DNA of 64,000 bases, from positions 1 through 64,000 of the forward strand of contig VRVR01000066.1 of NCBI GenBank assembly GCA_009859145.1. Direction: 5' to 3'. Position numbers and translations under genes: made by a program. Numbering within the stretch: the stretch's first letter is position 1; the number at the start of each line of letters is the position of its first letter. This document shows, piece by piece, positions 50,059-59,306 of this stretch. Source of the DNA: Andalucia godoyi (Eukaryota; Discoba; Jakobea; Jakobida; Andaluciidae). Below the pieces are notes generated by a model. The model was not told where the DNA came from. It did not search any database and saw nothing but the letters and a program-made list of their open reading frames with translations.

Positions 50059-50628
50059 ATGTCCACCAACACCCGTGCAATTTCGTCTTTACTGAATATC
50101 CCACACAAGGATCGGAAGAGACTGAAAGACCGTCAATCTGAGGTTCTTGAAACGGGAGTAGATCGGTTGTTTCGCTCGGTTCCATATGCTGGCGAGTTTT
50201 CGGAAATGCTGGTCGTGACGATGCACTGCCCGAAATTCAGCAAGAAGGACATCGATTTGTGCATCCAGGTTCGCGAAAGTACGGGTGGCCGATTTACAAG
50301 TGCAAAGTTTACCAATCCAGATGCAGAAGATGCGACAACAGGGGCTGTGGTATTCCAAATCCCTTCCAGGCGGCCGGCACAGACGGAATCGCTGCTTGAG
50401 TTTCTGGACCGCAAATTGCAAGCTGGCGCTTCCACAACACTCGCGAGTGCACTGCAGGAATATGTCAATGAGGAAACCAAGAGAGCGCGGAAACGAGTGC
50501 GTCTGTGCTCGGAAGATGGAGACCTTCTTCGCAAAGCAGAAGAAATCGCAAGAGCTGAAGGTGCAGACGCATTCGAGGCGTCGCAAGAAGCTTTTTTGGA
50601 GGCGGAAGCTCGGATTTGGACGCAATAA
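50059..50628 (+). CDS. Unrecognised 189-aa protein, head to head with TOP2
   Basis: It starts at the ATG at 50059 (MSTNTRAISSLLNIPHKDRKRL), directly after a strong T-rich tract; the open frame upstream is that tract. It is soluble, with a charged N-terminus, a central mixed alpha/beta stretch (FSEMLVVTMHCPKFSKKDIDL) and a helical charged C-terminus (EYVNEETKRARKRVRLCSEDGDLLRKAEEIARAE). The basic cluster TKRARKRVRL could be a nuclear signal. No family is recognised. The divergent arrangement with TOP2 is compatible with co-expression. Confidence 0.6.
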   Translation: MSTNTRAISSLLNIPHKDRKRLKDRQSEVLETGVDRLFRSVPYAGEFSEMLVVTMHCPKFSKKDIDLCIQVRESTGGRFTSAKFTNPDAEDATTGAVVFQIPSRRPAQTESLLEFLDRKLQAGASTTLASALQEYVNEETKRARKRVRLCSEDGDLLRKAEEIARAEGADAFEASQEAFLEAEARIWTQ

Positions 50629-50797
50629 ACGCGAATCAAATACGATGGAATGAGCTTTGTCTGCGTGCGACACTGTTGTGGTCATTCCAATTTGTAAGCG
50701 ACAAAGAAGAAAACGAAAACAAAGGTTTACATCATGATATGACATCAAATAATTGGCTCATTCGTAAGGGGCCGGAAATGAGCAGCGCAGGAATACC

Positions 50798-51751
50798 TCA
50801 GAGAAGCTGCATGGCAGTTGCAATCACCATGGATAGAAGGAGAAATCCGCAAAAAGAGAATTCAGGAGCTGCAGAAGCAATCGTTGGAACATTTGATGTC
50901 GAAAAGACTACTGTGAAAATAACTCCCGTTGAAATGTCCGTGGGAACAGGTACAAAGGTCGTGGTACGGCTGTCCGCGCTGTTTGAACCAAATGACGACA
51001 TAATTGTCGTGAGCGTGCTTGAATTGGAGAAAGCGTAATAAGAAGTCGGAGTCGTGAAATTTCCGGCCAGCGAGTAACTTCCTCCCATTTCGCCATAGAA
51101 CACAATTCCTCCATTTGAAGATGGTTTGATTGCTGCAGACGGAGTAGCTACGCCATCATATGTGACCTTTCTTTTGTTTGACAAACCACCCACAAATGCT
51201 TCCATCTGAAATCCCAAGTGAGTTGTTGATGCAGTATAAGGAACTGTTCGGGGGGTTGGAATTACGGCAGTCAATGTTTCACCTCGGTTCAGCATTACAG
51301 CAGTTGGAAGCGTGTAATTGGATTTCACCTGTGTAACCAAGCCACTGATGAATATCGCGTGGATTCGGTTGACAGAACAGCCGGAAGGAGCCAAACAAAT
51401 GTAGAAGTACGCAGACGGTCCCGCTCCGAGAACGGAATGCTGGAGAAAGGAAATGTAGTTTCCAGAAGGGTCCGTTTCCGTTTCCACGGCATCATTGGTC
51501 GAACACGCCACTGATGTAACGGTACCTGCCGAAACAGAGGTTGGCGACACCGTGTATTCCGTGATATCCTTCGGTGAAATCGAAATGCGATACGTGCCTG
51601 TCGCTCCAATTGGGAAGTAGCGCACAGTCGAACAGACATCCAGTCCAAACCCAATCACGAGGTTGCGTTCCTGCAGTGTTGTCTGCGAAGCAGCAAACAC
51701 AACCGACGCAAGAGTTGTAGCAAGAAAGATTTTCAGGAAACACTTGGACAT
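50798..51751 (-). CDS. Secreted protein with a GPI-anchor-type tail
   Basis: The protein has 317 residues from an ATG at 51751. MSKCFLKIFLATTLASVVFAAS is a clear signal peptide. The mature part is Ser/Thr/Val-rich and beta-like, with a few Cys (DVCSTVRYF, YICLAPSGCS) and N-glycosylation sites (SNYT, GNFT, SNSS). It ends with small residues (ASAAPEF) and a hydrophobic tail (FCGFLLLSMVIATAMQLL) with no basic residue after it, the pattern of a GPI attachment signal. It is therefore predicted to sit on the outer cell surface. The coding-strand leader is C/T-rich. No domain is recognised. It faces away from a similar small surface protein at 53182. Confidence 0.65.
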   Translation of the reverse strand: MSKCFLKIFLATTLASVVFAASQTTLQERNLVIGFGLDVCSTVRYFPIGATGTYRISISPKDITEYTVSPTSVSAGTVTSVACSTNDAVETETDPSGNYISFLQHSVLGAGPSAYFYICLAPSGCSVNRIHAIFISGLVTQVKSNYTLPTAVMLNRGETLTAVIPTPRTVPYTASTTHLGFQMEAFVGGLSNKRKVTYDGVATPSAAIKPSSNGGIVFYGEMGGSYSLAGNFTTPTSYYAFSNSSTLTTIMSSFGSNSADSRTTTFVPVPTDISTGVIFTVVFSTSNVPTIASAAPEFSFCGFLLLSMVIATAMQLL

Positions 51752-53181
51752 TTTAAGATACAGAGCAAAAAAGTCACAATGAAAGAAACCTCTTAAAAAA
51801 AATACAACACAGAAAGAAAGAAAAAAGAGAATGGCAACGCGAAAATTACGGCTATTTCACTGAGCGACAAAGAGACTCGCTCGTTGGAGTGTCTGGGGCA
51901 CTGTTGTGGATCTCCGGTTTGACAATTCAACATCCCAGCCAAAAAAGGCAGCTTCAAGTCCGTGTGTGACGTGCTGTATTAAAAAAAACAACACCGAGAT
52001 CTTGTTTTCCGATCCTTAAAACACGTGTTGGCAAAACGGAGCATTGCATCCGATCCAAAGTTCCAGCTGCATGCCATCCAACCGGAATCAGTCCTTCAAA
52101 CGCGACGTTTGCCACGTCGCACATCGACTGCTGCAGGCACTTGACATTTTCATAACCAGATTCTCGCTGGGGTGCCAAGCATTTTGCAAGATCACATATC
52201 TTTTGACAATAACCGAATTTCCAAATACAACAAGTTTACATGAAAACGGACTCAAAAGACGAATAATTTTAGATAACTGTTTAGCATGCATGGCAAGATG
52301 ATGTCAAAGAAGGCATGTTTTATGTGTCTCTTTTGACATTTCTGTTTAAATTATGACCATTTCACAAGGCGACAGAACTGTTGGAAAATGTCGGCAGCGC
52401 TTTTTTCGGTTGACGATCCAAACTCGTAAGCCAGTGATCATCGTACGTGCTAAATTAAGCGCAGCACGATTTACATGTTCATTCGACATCTTCGACAGGC
52501 AGAAAGCGGAGAATATCTCTCACTGCAAATGCTGAATTTGCAGTGTACAGGCAACAAGAGTAAAATTTCATGTCATCAGAGTACACATTGACTTTCTGTT
52601 CCATTGCGTACTGAAGAATTTGTTGACAGAATTTCAAGGGACTTCGCATCTGGCACCGATCTCAAGAACAGTTGTTCTTTATACACGTTCAAACGACTCC
52701 ATCTTGACGTTGTTGACGATTTTCGTCCACTACAAATCAAAATGCCTCCTTTCGTAGATTCTAGACCGACGGCGAATGGAAAAACATCATTTCAACTTAC
52801 GTTCACGAATGCAGACCGGGTTTTTCCGAGGAAAACTGTTGTCACCAGATGAAATCGGAGTGTGTGATCAAAATTGGATGGCTGTATCTCATTTCGTTGT
52901 TTGCTGTGCATATGAGCAGCCGTGGCACAAATCTTGGATGTTGTCGCATTTTTCGCTTTGTTGGCGAGACTCGAACAGCTCTCACCAGCATTGCTGCGGA
53001 GAACCGGAACTTGTGCGAAAAACACGAATCATGTCAAGTTGTAACTTTTCTTTTCGGAACCCCAGAAGATGTCGTCCGCTCTTGCATTTTCAGATTCTTG
53101 ATCATGTTTTTGAAAGTTCTCTTCTTCTTTTTTCTTTTTCTTTTCCGTTTTTTTCGTGTGATTTTGTTGAAAGGTGAGAGA
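51752..53181. other. 1.4-kb intergenic region between two surface-protein genes
   Basis: Both flanking genes read outward from here. T/C-rich leaders occupy the two ends (51755-51830 in reverse, and 53120-53160). Frames in the middle (52353-52852, 52776-53177 and others) show no motifs. The frame of the 53182 gene is open back to 52849 but is not protein-like. Confidence 0.5.
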
Positions 53182-53694
53182 ATGAGTCGTCCGATGCTTT
53201 CTGTTTTGTGCTTTGTGCTTCTTGGGAGTTTTGCTGTTCCAGCATTTTGTGCCACTCCCTCTGTCGCGGAGCTGATGTCCATCGTGTGCAATCGAACTGC
53301 TTGCGGCGGAACTGGATCTAGCGGCAGTGTCGTCAACTTTGCAGAACGTCCCATCGATTGTTCTGGCTATCTGATGTCGTATGCAGATGTGTCTGTTGAC
53401 ATTTCGACGTACCTCGGAACGTTCTCTTCGTCAAACACGACAGTCGGACTCTATTCCTGGAGCGTTGGCAGCGTTCTTGCTCGCAAGCGCGTTGTTCTCG
53501 CTTTCAACGATGCTGCATACACGTCTCCGTACTATGCTTATTTCGAATCTGCAAGCGATGCTTCGTCATTTGCGTATTTTTCGGGCGCTCCTTTGTTGAA
53601 ATGCGCTGGCAGTCCATCGTCCGATGCCCCTTCATCGTATTTGCACTGGCTGTCAGCTGCGTTGGTCGCAACTTCTTCGTGGTTGTGCACGTAA
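53182..53694 (+). CDS. Small secreted protein with a GPI-anchor-type tail
   Basis: The protein has 170 residues from the ATG at 53182 (MSRPMLSVLCFVLLGSFAVPAFCA), which gives a standard signal peptide and follows a pyrimidine tract. The mature part has six Cys including CNRTACGG and DCSGYL, an N-glycosylation site at NTT, and a Ser/Tyr-rich centre. It ends SSDAPSSYLHWLSAALVATSSWLCT, a small-residue site followed by a modest hydrophobic tail, so GPI attachment is plausible though weaker than in its neighbour. No domain is recognised. Confidence 0.6.
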   Translation: MSRPMLSVLCFVLLGSFAVPAFCATPSVAELMSIVCNRTACGGTGSSGSVVNFAERPIDCSGYLMSYADVSVDISTYLGTFSSSNTTVGLYSWSVGSVLARKRVVLAFNDAAYTSPYYAYFESASDASSFAYFSGAPLLKCAGSPSSDAPSSYLHWLSAALVATSSWLCT

Positions 53695-53767
53695 CTCTTT
53701 TTTGTGATGTGTTTTTCTGGTCGTAGTCAAAAGAATACGGCAGCTGCGGATTTTGTTTGTGCTTCGT

Positions 53768-53848
53768 AAAATAAATCCAAGACTGCCAAACTGGTTACAT
53801 GCTGTGTTTCTTTCAGTGTACTTTGAAATAAATCAAACATTGCCAAAC
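53768..53848 (+). repeat. Two-copy short repeat after the surface-protein gene
   Basis: 'aaataaatccaagactgccaaac' near 53768 and 'aaataaatcaaacattgccaaac' near 53826 are related, 58 bases apart. Each holds an AATAAA and could serve as a poly(A) signal for the preceding gene. Confidence 0.5.
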
Positions 53849-53907
53849 AACATCGGTCGCATCTTCTTGTTCTGTTTGTATTTATCATCATTAAATTACG
53901 AACGATC

Positions 53908-54675
53908 TCACTGATTGGCTGAAACATCTCGAACAACAAAACGGTGCTTTTCCATCACTGCACATTCCTTGTCGTGCAAACGAGCCATAATTCTGCGAGC
54001 CAAGCTTACCGTCAGAATGTCGAGCTTCGCGACATTCGGATGGAGGACGAGACCACCGACAGGATGAAACAATGTCATCCATTTCCATTTCAAGAGGCTC
54101 ACTTGTTCTTCAATAGTAGACCAATCGAGATCGTCAACGAACTCTCTTTCCTGTTCCAGAATAGAGCAAATGCATCGACGATACCACGTTTCCTCCATTG
54201 CATACTGCCGGGAACAGTAATGCATAAGATCATCCTTCAGAACGTACTGCGAATCATTCCACCGATACACTGGGAGATCGTCCATTTCGACATCTGTTGC
54301 GTCGTGAATGTGCGAATCAATATTCACAGCCCAAAAATAAAGCACACTCATCAGAAACAGACGATAGTCTGAGAGTGAAGAATCAAGTTTCAAATTGCAT
54401 CGCTTGATGTGATAGTGCACCGTGCTTGGTCGGATACCGTACTGAGCAAGCAAGGCACTGCAAGATTTCGGAAACGATTCGTAGGAACTCCTTTGCAGGA
54501 CTTCGATGCGAAACTGTTCGATTGCATGATCGTGAAGAACAGGAACATGTTCGCAAATTTCTTCAATGCCGATAGAAAGAAGAGGCCGTGACTCTGCTTC
54601 TTCTTGCTCGATTGAACGAACGACCGACTGCGAAACAATCGTCGGTGTAATCCGTCTCTTCTGCATGGCGCACAT
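53908..54675 (-). CDS. Unrecognised helical protein, possibly cyclin-like
   Basis: The protein has 255 residues, from an ATG at 54675 (MCAMQKRRITPT; the second ATG at 54666 is possible) to a TAG. The translation is mainly helical. The segments LLAQYGIRPSTVHYHIKRCNL and YRLFLMSVLYFWAVN, then WYRRCICSILEQEREFVDDLDW, loosely recall a cyclin box, but key residues are not clear. There is no signal peptide. It points away from the repeat-rich region at 54.7-56.5 kb. Confidence 0.5.
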   Translation of the reverse strand: MCAMQKRRITPTIVSQSVVRSIEQEEAESRPLLSIGIEEICEHVPVLHDHAIEQFRIEVLQRSSYESFPKSCSALLAQYGIRPSTVHYHIKRCNLKLDSSLSDYRLFLMSVLYFWAVNIDSHIHDATDVEMDDLPVYRWNDSQYVLKDDLMHYCSRQYAMEETWYRRCICSILEQEREFVDDLDWSTIEEQVSLLKWKWMTLFHPVGGLVLHPNVAKLDILTVSLARRIMARLHDKECAVMEKHRFVVRDVSANQ

Positions 54676-54693
54676 TGCATCAAATTAAAGAAA

Positions 54694-54760
54694 TTTAGAC
54701 CTGCGGCAAAACACCAGAAATCTCGAGCATTTTGGAAGTCGGATCTGCCGGAGGTCTAAA
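54694..54760. repeat. Short inverted-repeat unit, copy 1 (67 bp)
   Basis: TTTAGACCTGCGGCA (54694-54708) and TGCCGGAGGTCTAAA (54746-54760) are inverted repeats with one mismatch, around a 37-base interior. The unit matches copy 2 at 55103-55171 in its ends and in the length of the interior, though the interiors are only weakly alike. Confidence 0.8.
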
Positions 54761-55102
54761 AAACACGAATCCATTCGCAGGTCATGTTCCGAATCAGCAA
54801 GGTCTCCGGACTGTCCGAAGAAAAACCAGACACGAATCGTATTTTCGACATGTCCGAGCGACAGCCCATACGAAAAAGTCGGATTTCGGAATTCCGATCT
54901 TTCCTAGCATGACTAAGCTTAGATAATTGGTTCCAGCATGTCGAACGTCGCATCCTGGAAGCATTGCTCTGACGTTCAGAAGACTGGCAAACTCTCGGCA
55001 TGTTGATGGGAAGATCAACTCACAGACGTGACGAAATGGGACACTTTCAACTGTTTAAAGCGGAAACCGACCAAGATAGCTCTTGTAAATAACACTGACA
55101 AC

Positions 55103-55171
55103 TTTTAGACCTCCGGCAATCTGAAGCTCACTTCGGAATGACTAGCATGATAATCTGCCGGAGGTCTAAAA
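55103..55171. repeat. Short inverted-repeat unit, copy 2 (69 bp)
   Basis: TTTTAGACCTCCGGCA (55103-55118) and its exact reverse complement (55156-55171) flank a 37-base interior. Outside, 'acaac' and 'ttgt' extend the symmetry imperfectly. It could be a miniature mobile element, a hairpin-forming RNA or a paired protein site. Confidence 0.8.
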
Positions 55172-56494
55172 TTGTTCTGGTTTGTGTTGTCAATTGCTGA
55201 CGGTTGAAGAAAAGAACATACTTGAAATGTGATTTCGACGATGCCAAATTAGAGACAATCGAAACCTGACAGATACAGCGCGATTCTGTGTTCCTCGTAA
55301 TACAGATGCACCAGCGTTGAGGGTCCAACCAAGAAATGTCGAACGCAAATGACGAGATAAAACCGACACGAACCTTAAAGCAAACAGAAAACAAAACCAT
55401 TGTCTCCATCTTTGCGCTATGACAAACAAATCAGCGATATTCTTGAAAGTAACAAGTCGATAGCCTGGAGCCCTTTCGAACAGGAAACCGTCAGAGTCCC
55501 TCTCTCAAATATGATAGAATGACACTCTTGCTCAAACAGATATCACACTCCCTTTCTTTGTTAACCAAATCCAACTGCAGGATCCGTTTAGGAAATTCCA
55601 GGATTTCTTTTGTTTGAACCGAAATACGATACGGTTCAAAATGCGGACACAGAGAAAAACGAAGAGTCAAACCATTCCAGATACGATCAACTCGACGAGA
55701 GAGAATCGAACACAAGCGAAGTAATCTCCAGAACTGCGCTTAAGCAGCATGAATGATGATTTAAAAGCGCTCATATAAGATTCAACCCAAACATGCATTT
55801 AGTATTCGGTGCAATCTGAGAAAGAACCGTACGGTATAGTAATTCACAAAGACATTTCCCAGCTTTTGTCATATTCCGCGCATGCGGTGTTGCAGCATTT
55901 CGCTAGATATCGTATCGTTTCGACATCAGATCGCACATTCCTCACAGGGAGAAAGGCGATTCGATATTCCTACACACACACATACCAAAGCATCATCATC
56001 AAATGGCATTCTAACTAATTGACTGAGGTCGAATTCGCAACTTCCAAACACCGTCAACACCCCACTGTTCAAGCTTGGAAACTTTGTTCACCAATGATAG
56101 CAGTCAACCGTCGGATACCGAAGTATGTTAATCCGTTGAACAATCGTCTAGCACGCGTCAGCACTTACACCAATATGATTGAGATTATAAAACAAAGATT
56201 CGCAATTCAAGCCAAGAAAAGCTGCTCACCCCCAAATGAAGGCCGGGATTGGCGCCCTTTTTTCGAATTTCGGACATTTCCCAGAACTCACTTGAGGTGC
56301 GACCCCTTCTGCCGGGTGTCTGTCCCTCCCGCCTTCTCAATGTCGTCTGCACTCTTGTCATGTGTGTTGTGTAGCAATTTTCTAACAGCCCCTGCTTCCT
56401 GTCTTCTTTGTTTTCCTTTCCAAACACGATAGCAAGCTTTAGATGAGTTTTCTTGACATTCTATTACATTCCTCTCAAGGCTGTTGACAGCAAG

Positions 56495-58498
56495 ATGGCA
56501 GTGTCCAAATCCCTTCTTTTCTTCATTGTTTTCATAATATGCCTTCTGTCTCCTTTAGTTCAGCGTTTGTTCGACCTGGTGTTGGTTTTTGGAGAAACAC
56601 ACATTGTTCGCTGGATATTCTTTGTTCTTCTGATTATTGCTGTCTTGAATTGGTTTGCGGATTCGCGTGTTTCGTCAAAATGTGAACAATCTCTTTACAG
56701 AGACGTCTTAGAGCGTGCAAACATTGAAGATGCTCGTAATTTGCTTCAATCCATACAACAATGGAGTCCTTCTATTATTACTCCTTTCGTTCATCGCGAT
56801 ATTTCTGCTCCGACTGTGTTTCTCGCTTTGTTGCTGACTGACGAAAACGAAGTTCTTACTCGGTTCAAGCTGTATAACCTGATAATTTTCTGTCGAGAAT
56901 TAAGAAATGTACGCGTACGACAAATGGTCTGTGATGATGTGAAAGCCTTTCTGAAAGGAAAAGTGGAGAATTTTACGGTTAATGAGGACTTTCTTTGCAT
57001 TTTGTTTGCTGGTTTCCACATTTTCTGCGGAAGAATGCATTCGTTTCAAGCCGAGATTAGTAACTTCCTTATTGGTCAAGAGGAGGTGCTGTGCCAGTCT
57101 TGCTATGAATATCTTGATTCTCTTCGGGTACAACATCTGATCCCCGAAGATGATTACATTCAATTTAGAGAGGAACTGGAAATGGAGCTTGAGACGACCG
57201 TTTCTTCTGGGTCAATTGTAGATACACTTCTGGAAATGCGGCAACGGACTCGTTCCGCTATCCGGATGCATCAGCGATTTCTGCAACTAGAACACCGCGG
57301 AAGGCGGCAACCAGTTTACCCAGTTATAGAGACGAATTCTGGTCACGATTTTGAAGTCCGAATGGATACAATCGAGAAACTCTTGCGTATAGAACAGTAA
57401 GAATTGTCGAATTTAGAAGACGCCGCGGTCTTGGCCAGCGCATCTTATAACACAGACGATCTTTGTTCAAATGTCTTCTTCTTGAACGTCTTGCTTCCTC
57501 TTGAGTATTGCTCCTTCGATGAGTATCGCGCAGCACGTCGTTCATTGAGCTGGAACGCAAGCTTTCATTTCGATAACGTCATTCTTGAGACTCTTGATCT
57601 TATGCTATTCCAATCAGCGGACAAGGTACTGGTCATCATTGCATCTACCGAATCTGGGAAGGTTTCCGTTGTCTTTCGGGGCACATCTTCTTTATCAGAT
57701 TTGTTTCTCTTCGATATTTGGTTGAACTTGGTCTCCTTGCCCAAAGCTGTTTTCGGAGACTCACTTCGGTACCAAGAATGCATCGCACATTGGGGATTCG
57801 TCCGGCATTTTTCTTTATATTGGAAGCGCATCTCTGGGTTTCTTGATTTATTTGAAGAGAAATGGATTCGTCAGGAACGAGAACCACAATCCAGCCACGC
57901 CATTGAAATACATGTAGTGGGCCACAGTCTCGGAGCCGCGACGGCCACTATTACTGCTGCAGCGATTTCACATCGAATAACCCAGAGAGTATACTCTGGC
58001 ATCGTTCAGTATGGTGGCGTTCGATTGGTGACCGTCGCTTGTCCGCAAGTGTTCTCTCTTAGATCATGTGCTCTCTTCAACGGTGATCCTTGCATTTTGT
58101 GTGTGGCATTTGTTTCCTTTACGGACCTCATTCCCAGTCTTCCTGGAAAGTTATTCGGTTTCGGTTGCGTAGGATCTCAGAACTATGTGCACACTGGAAG
58201 TGCATGGAATTGGTTTGGTACGATGTTCATCGGACACGGTATTCGTTCCTATATGCATGGCATTAAGAATATCGAGTCGCTTTTGAGTTCAGACAGTCTA
58301 TTAGGGCCAGCAACTCTCATGGACTGGAAATTCTTCAAGAGATCGCTGAGCGCTCGCCACGGTGCGGAAGCTGGTTTTCAGGTCTTACTATCGTATTTAT
58401 GTGACAAGATGATCAAAGCGTTTTGGTATTTCGTTGAGTTTACCATTCTTTCCATTCTTGTACTTGTCTTCATTGGATATGAAGCCTCTGTTGATTGA
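56495..58498 (+). CDS. Membrane-anchored class 3 (DAG-type) lipase, interrupted by one in-frame TAA
   Basis: The ATG at 56495 (MAVSKSLLFFIVFI) opens a frame with two N-terminal membrane helices, LLFFIVFIICLLSPLV and RWIFFVLLIIAVLNWF, and a ~220-residue helical part. A TAA at 57398-57400 follows. The same frame then continues without an ATG into a complete alpha/beta-hydrolase of lipase class 3: VSVVFRGTSSLSDL, catalytic Ser in VVGHSLGAATA (57912-57944), then DLIPSLP and the His in HGIRSYMHGI. DAG lipases have this order of membrane part and hydrolase. The TAA may be a nonsense mutation, a read-through codon, or part of a 30-base intron (57387-57416, gt...ag), whose removal joins KLL to DAAVLAS in frame. 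The call is firm for the domain, open for the stop. Confidence 0.7.
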
Positions 58499-58574
58499 CT
58501 TACTTTGACTTCTTTTCTCAGTTTGTGCAAGTTTGCAGCAAACCATTTTTCCCAAAGGAGGGGGAACCATGTGC

Positions 58575-58680
58575 GAGCCTCAAATGCTCGAGTCGTTCGC
58601 CGGACCTCTTGCAGCTCGACAAACAATCGTTGCCCGTGGAGGGGGCAACGATGCGATCCGATAACATGACACTTGTCGAC
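58575..58680 (+). repeat. Copy 2 of the dispersed repeat shared with 6.0 kb
   Basis: 58575-58596 is identical to 6038-6059, and later blocks also match. Between them this copy has an extra ~45 bases including a hairpin with arms CGTTGCC and GGCAACG (about 58629-58651). It lies between the lipase gene and the truncated nuclease-kinase relic. Confidence 0.7.
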
Positions 58681-58744
58681 GACTTTGTTTTTATTAGCAT
58701 CCTTTTTTGCCCTTCCGTGTGTCTTCATCTTTACTGCAATATAG

Positions 58745-59266
58745 TATTTGTCAATTGTTGCAAAGCTCCATACAAAAAGCGAGCGCGCGGGCCGTGTAGC
58801 ACGATGCAAGCGGCAGTGGTATACCTGCTGGAGCAGAACGCAGACTTGCTCCATGATCAGACTGCTTCGAATGCAGGAGGGAACGACCCGGAAGCGATGG
58901 AGGCCCCAGTCGATTCTGGAGAGCTCTTTTAGGACCCCAAGTTCGATGGTCCATTCCGCTTGCTTCGACGCCCGAAAGCACTTGACAACGGTGGGGCGCG
59001 TCGCATCCATGGTTTCAGTCGCTAATTTCACATCCCGATGCCATGGACCAGTGCACACTGCACCATTCCAGTCAATTCCAGTCTCGGTGAAATAGCGAGC
59101 GAGCTCACAATTGCAGAAGAGAACGTAGACAACGCTGGTTGCAGGGCTCGATTCCATCCGCACAAGGAATGAGGATCACTGGACAACGAGAAGCAAAGAC
59201 GTTTCGTACCGTTCTCTTGAAGAGCAAACGGTGCAGTTTCCAGCAGTTCGTAGTCCCATCCGAACT
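58745..59266 (-). pseudogene. Decayed nuclease-kinase paralogue, 3' part
   Basis: Reading right to left, this segment matches the middle of the intact gene at 59307-61316 from GWDYDLF to about CTELLLQL. Recognisable pieces are FGWDYELLETAPFALQ, SSAIVSSLAISPRLELTGM, RPTVVKCFRASKQAEWTIE, LSRIDWG and APAGIPLPLASC. They lie in at least two or three different frames, so frameshifts have broken it. Similarity stops near 58745, before the kinase catalytic loop, so the relic is truncated as well. It begins at the FGWD codons where the relic at 63672-64000 ends, as expected if both are halves of one gene. Confidence 0.85.
59251..59266 (+). repeat. 16-bp direct repeat, left boundary of the inserted unit
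   Basis: TAGTCCCATCCGAACT here is identical to 63672-63687. In the relic gene it encodes, in reverse, the FGWD codons and appears once in each half, as a target-site duplication would. Confidence 0.85.
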
Positions 59267-59306
59267 CTAACGGATCAAAGACACACTGCGGCGAATCTCC
59301 ATCCAG

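Larger units (their letters stand above)
54676..56494. other. 1.8-kb gene-poor region with paired inverted repeats
   Basis: No gene is supported. It contains two short inverted-repeat units (54694-54760 and 55103-55171). Frames at 55128-55429 and 56019-56432 have no motif or usable start. The last 50 bases are a T/C-rich leader for the lipase gene. Confidence 0.5.

Noticed and set aside
57397-57416. A 20-base intron (gtaagaattg...tttag) in the lipase gene
   Set aside because: It has good splice-like ends, but removing it shifts the frame and destroys the lipase reading frame. Only the 30-base alternative keeps the frame with the DAAVLAS start.
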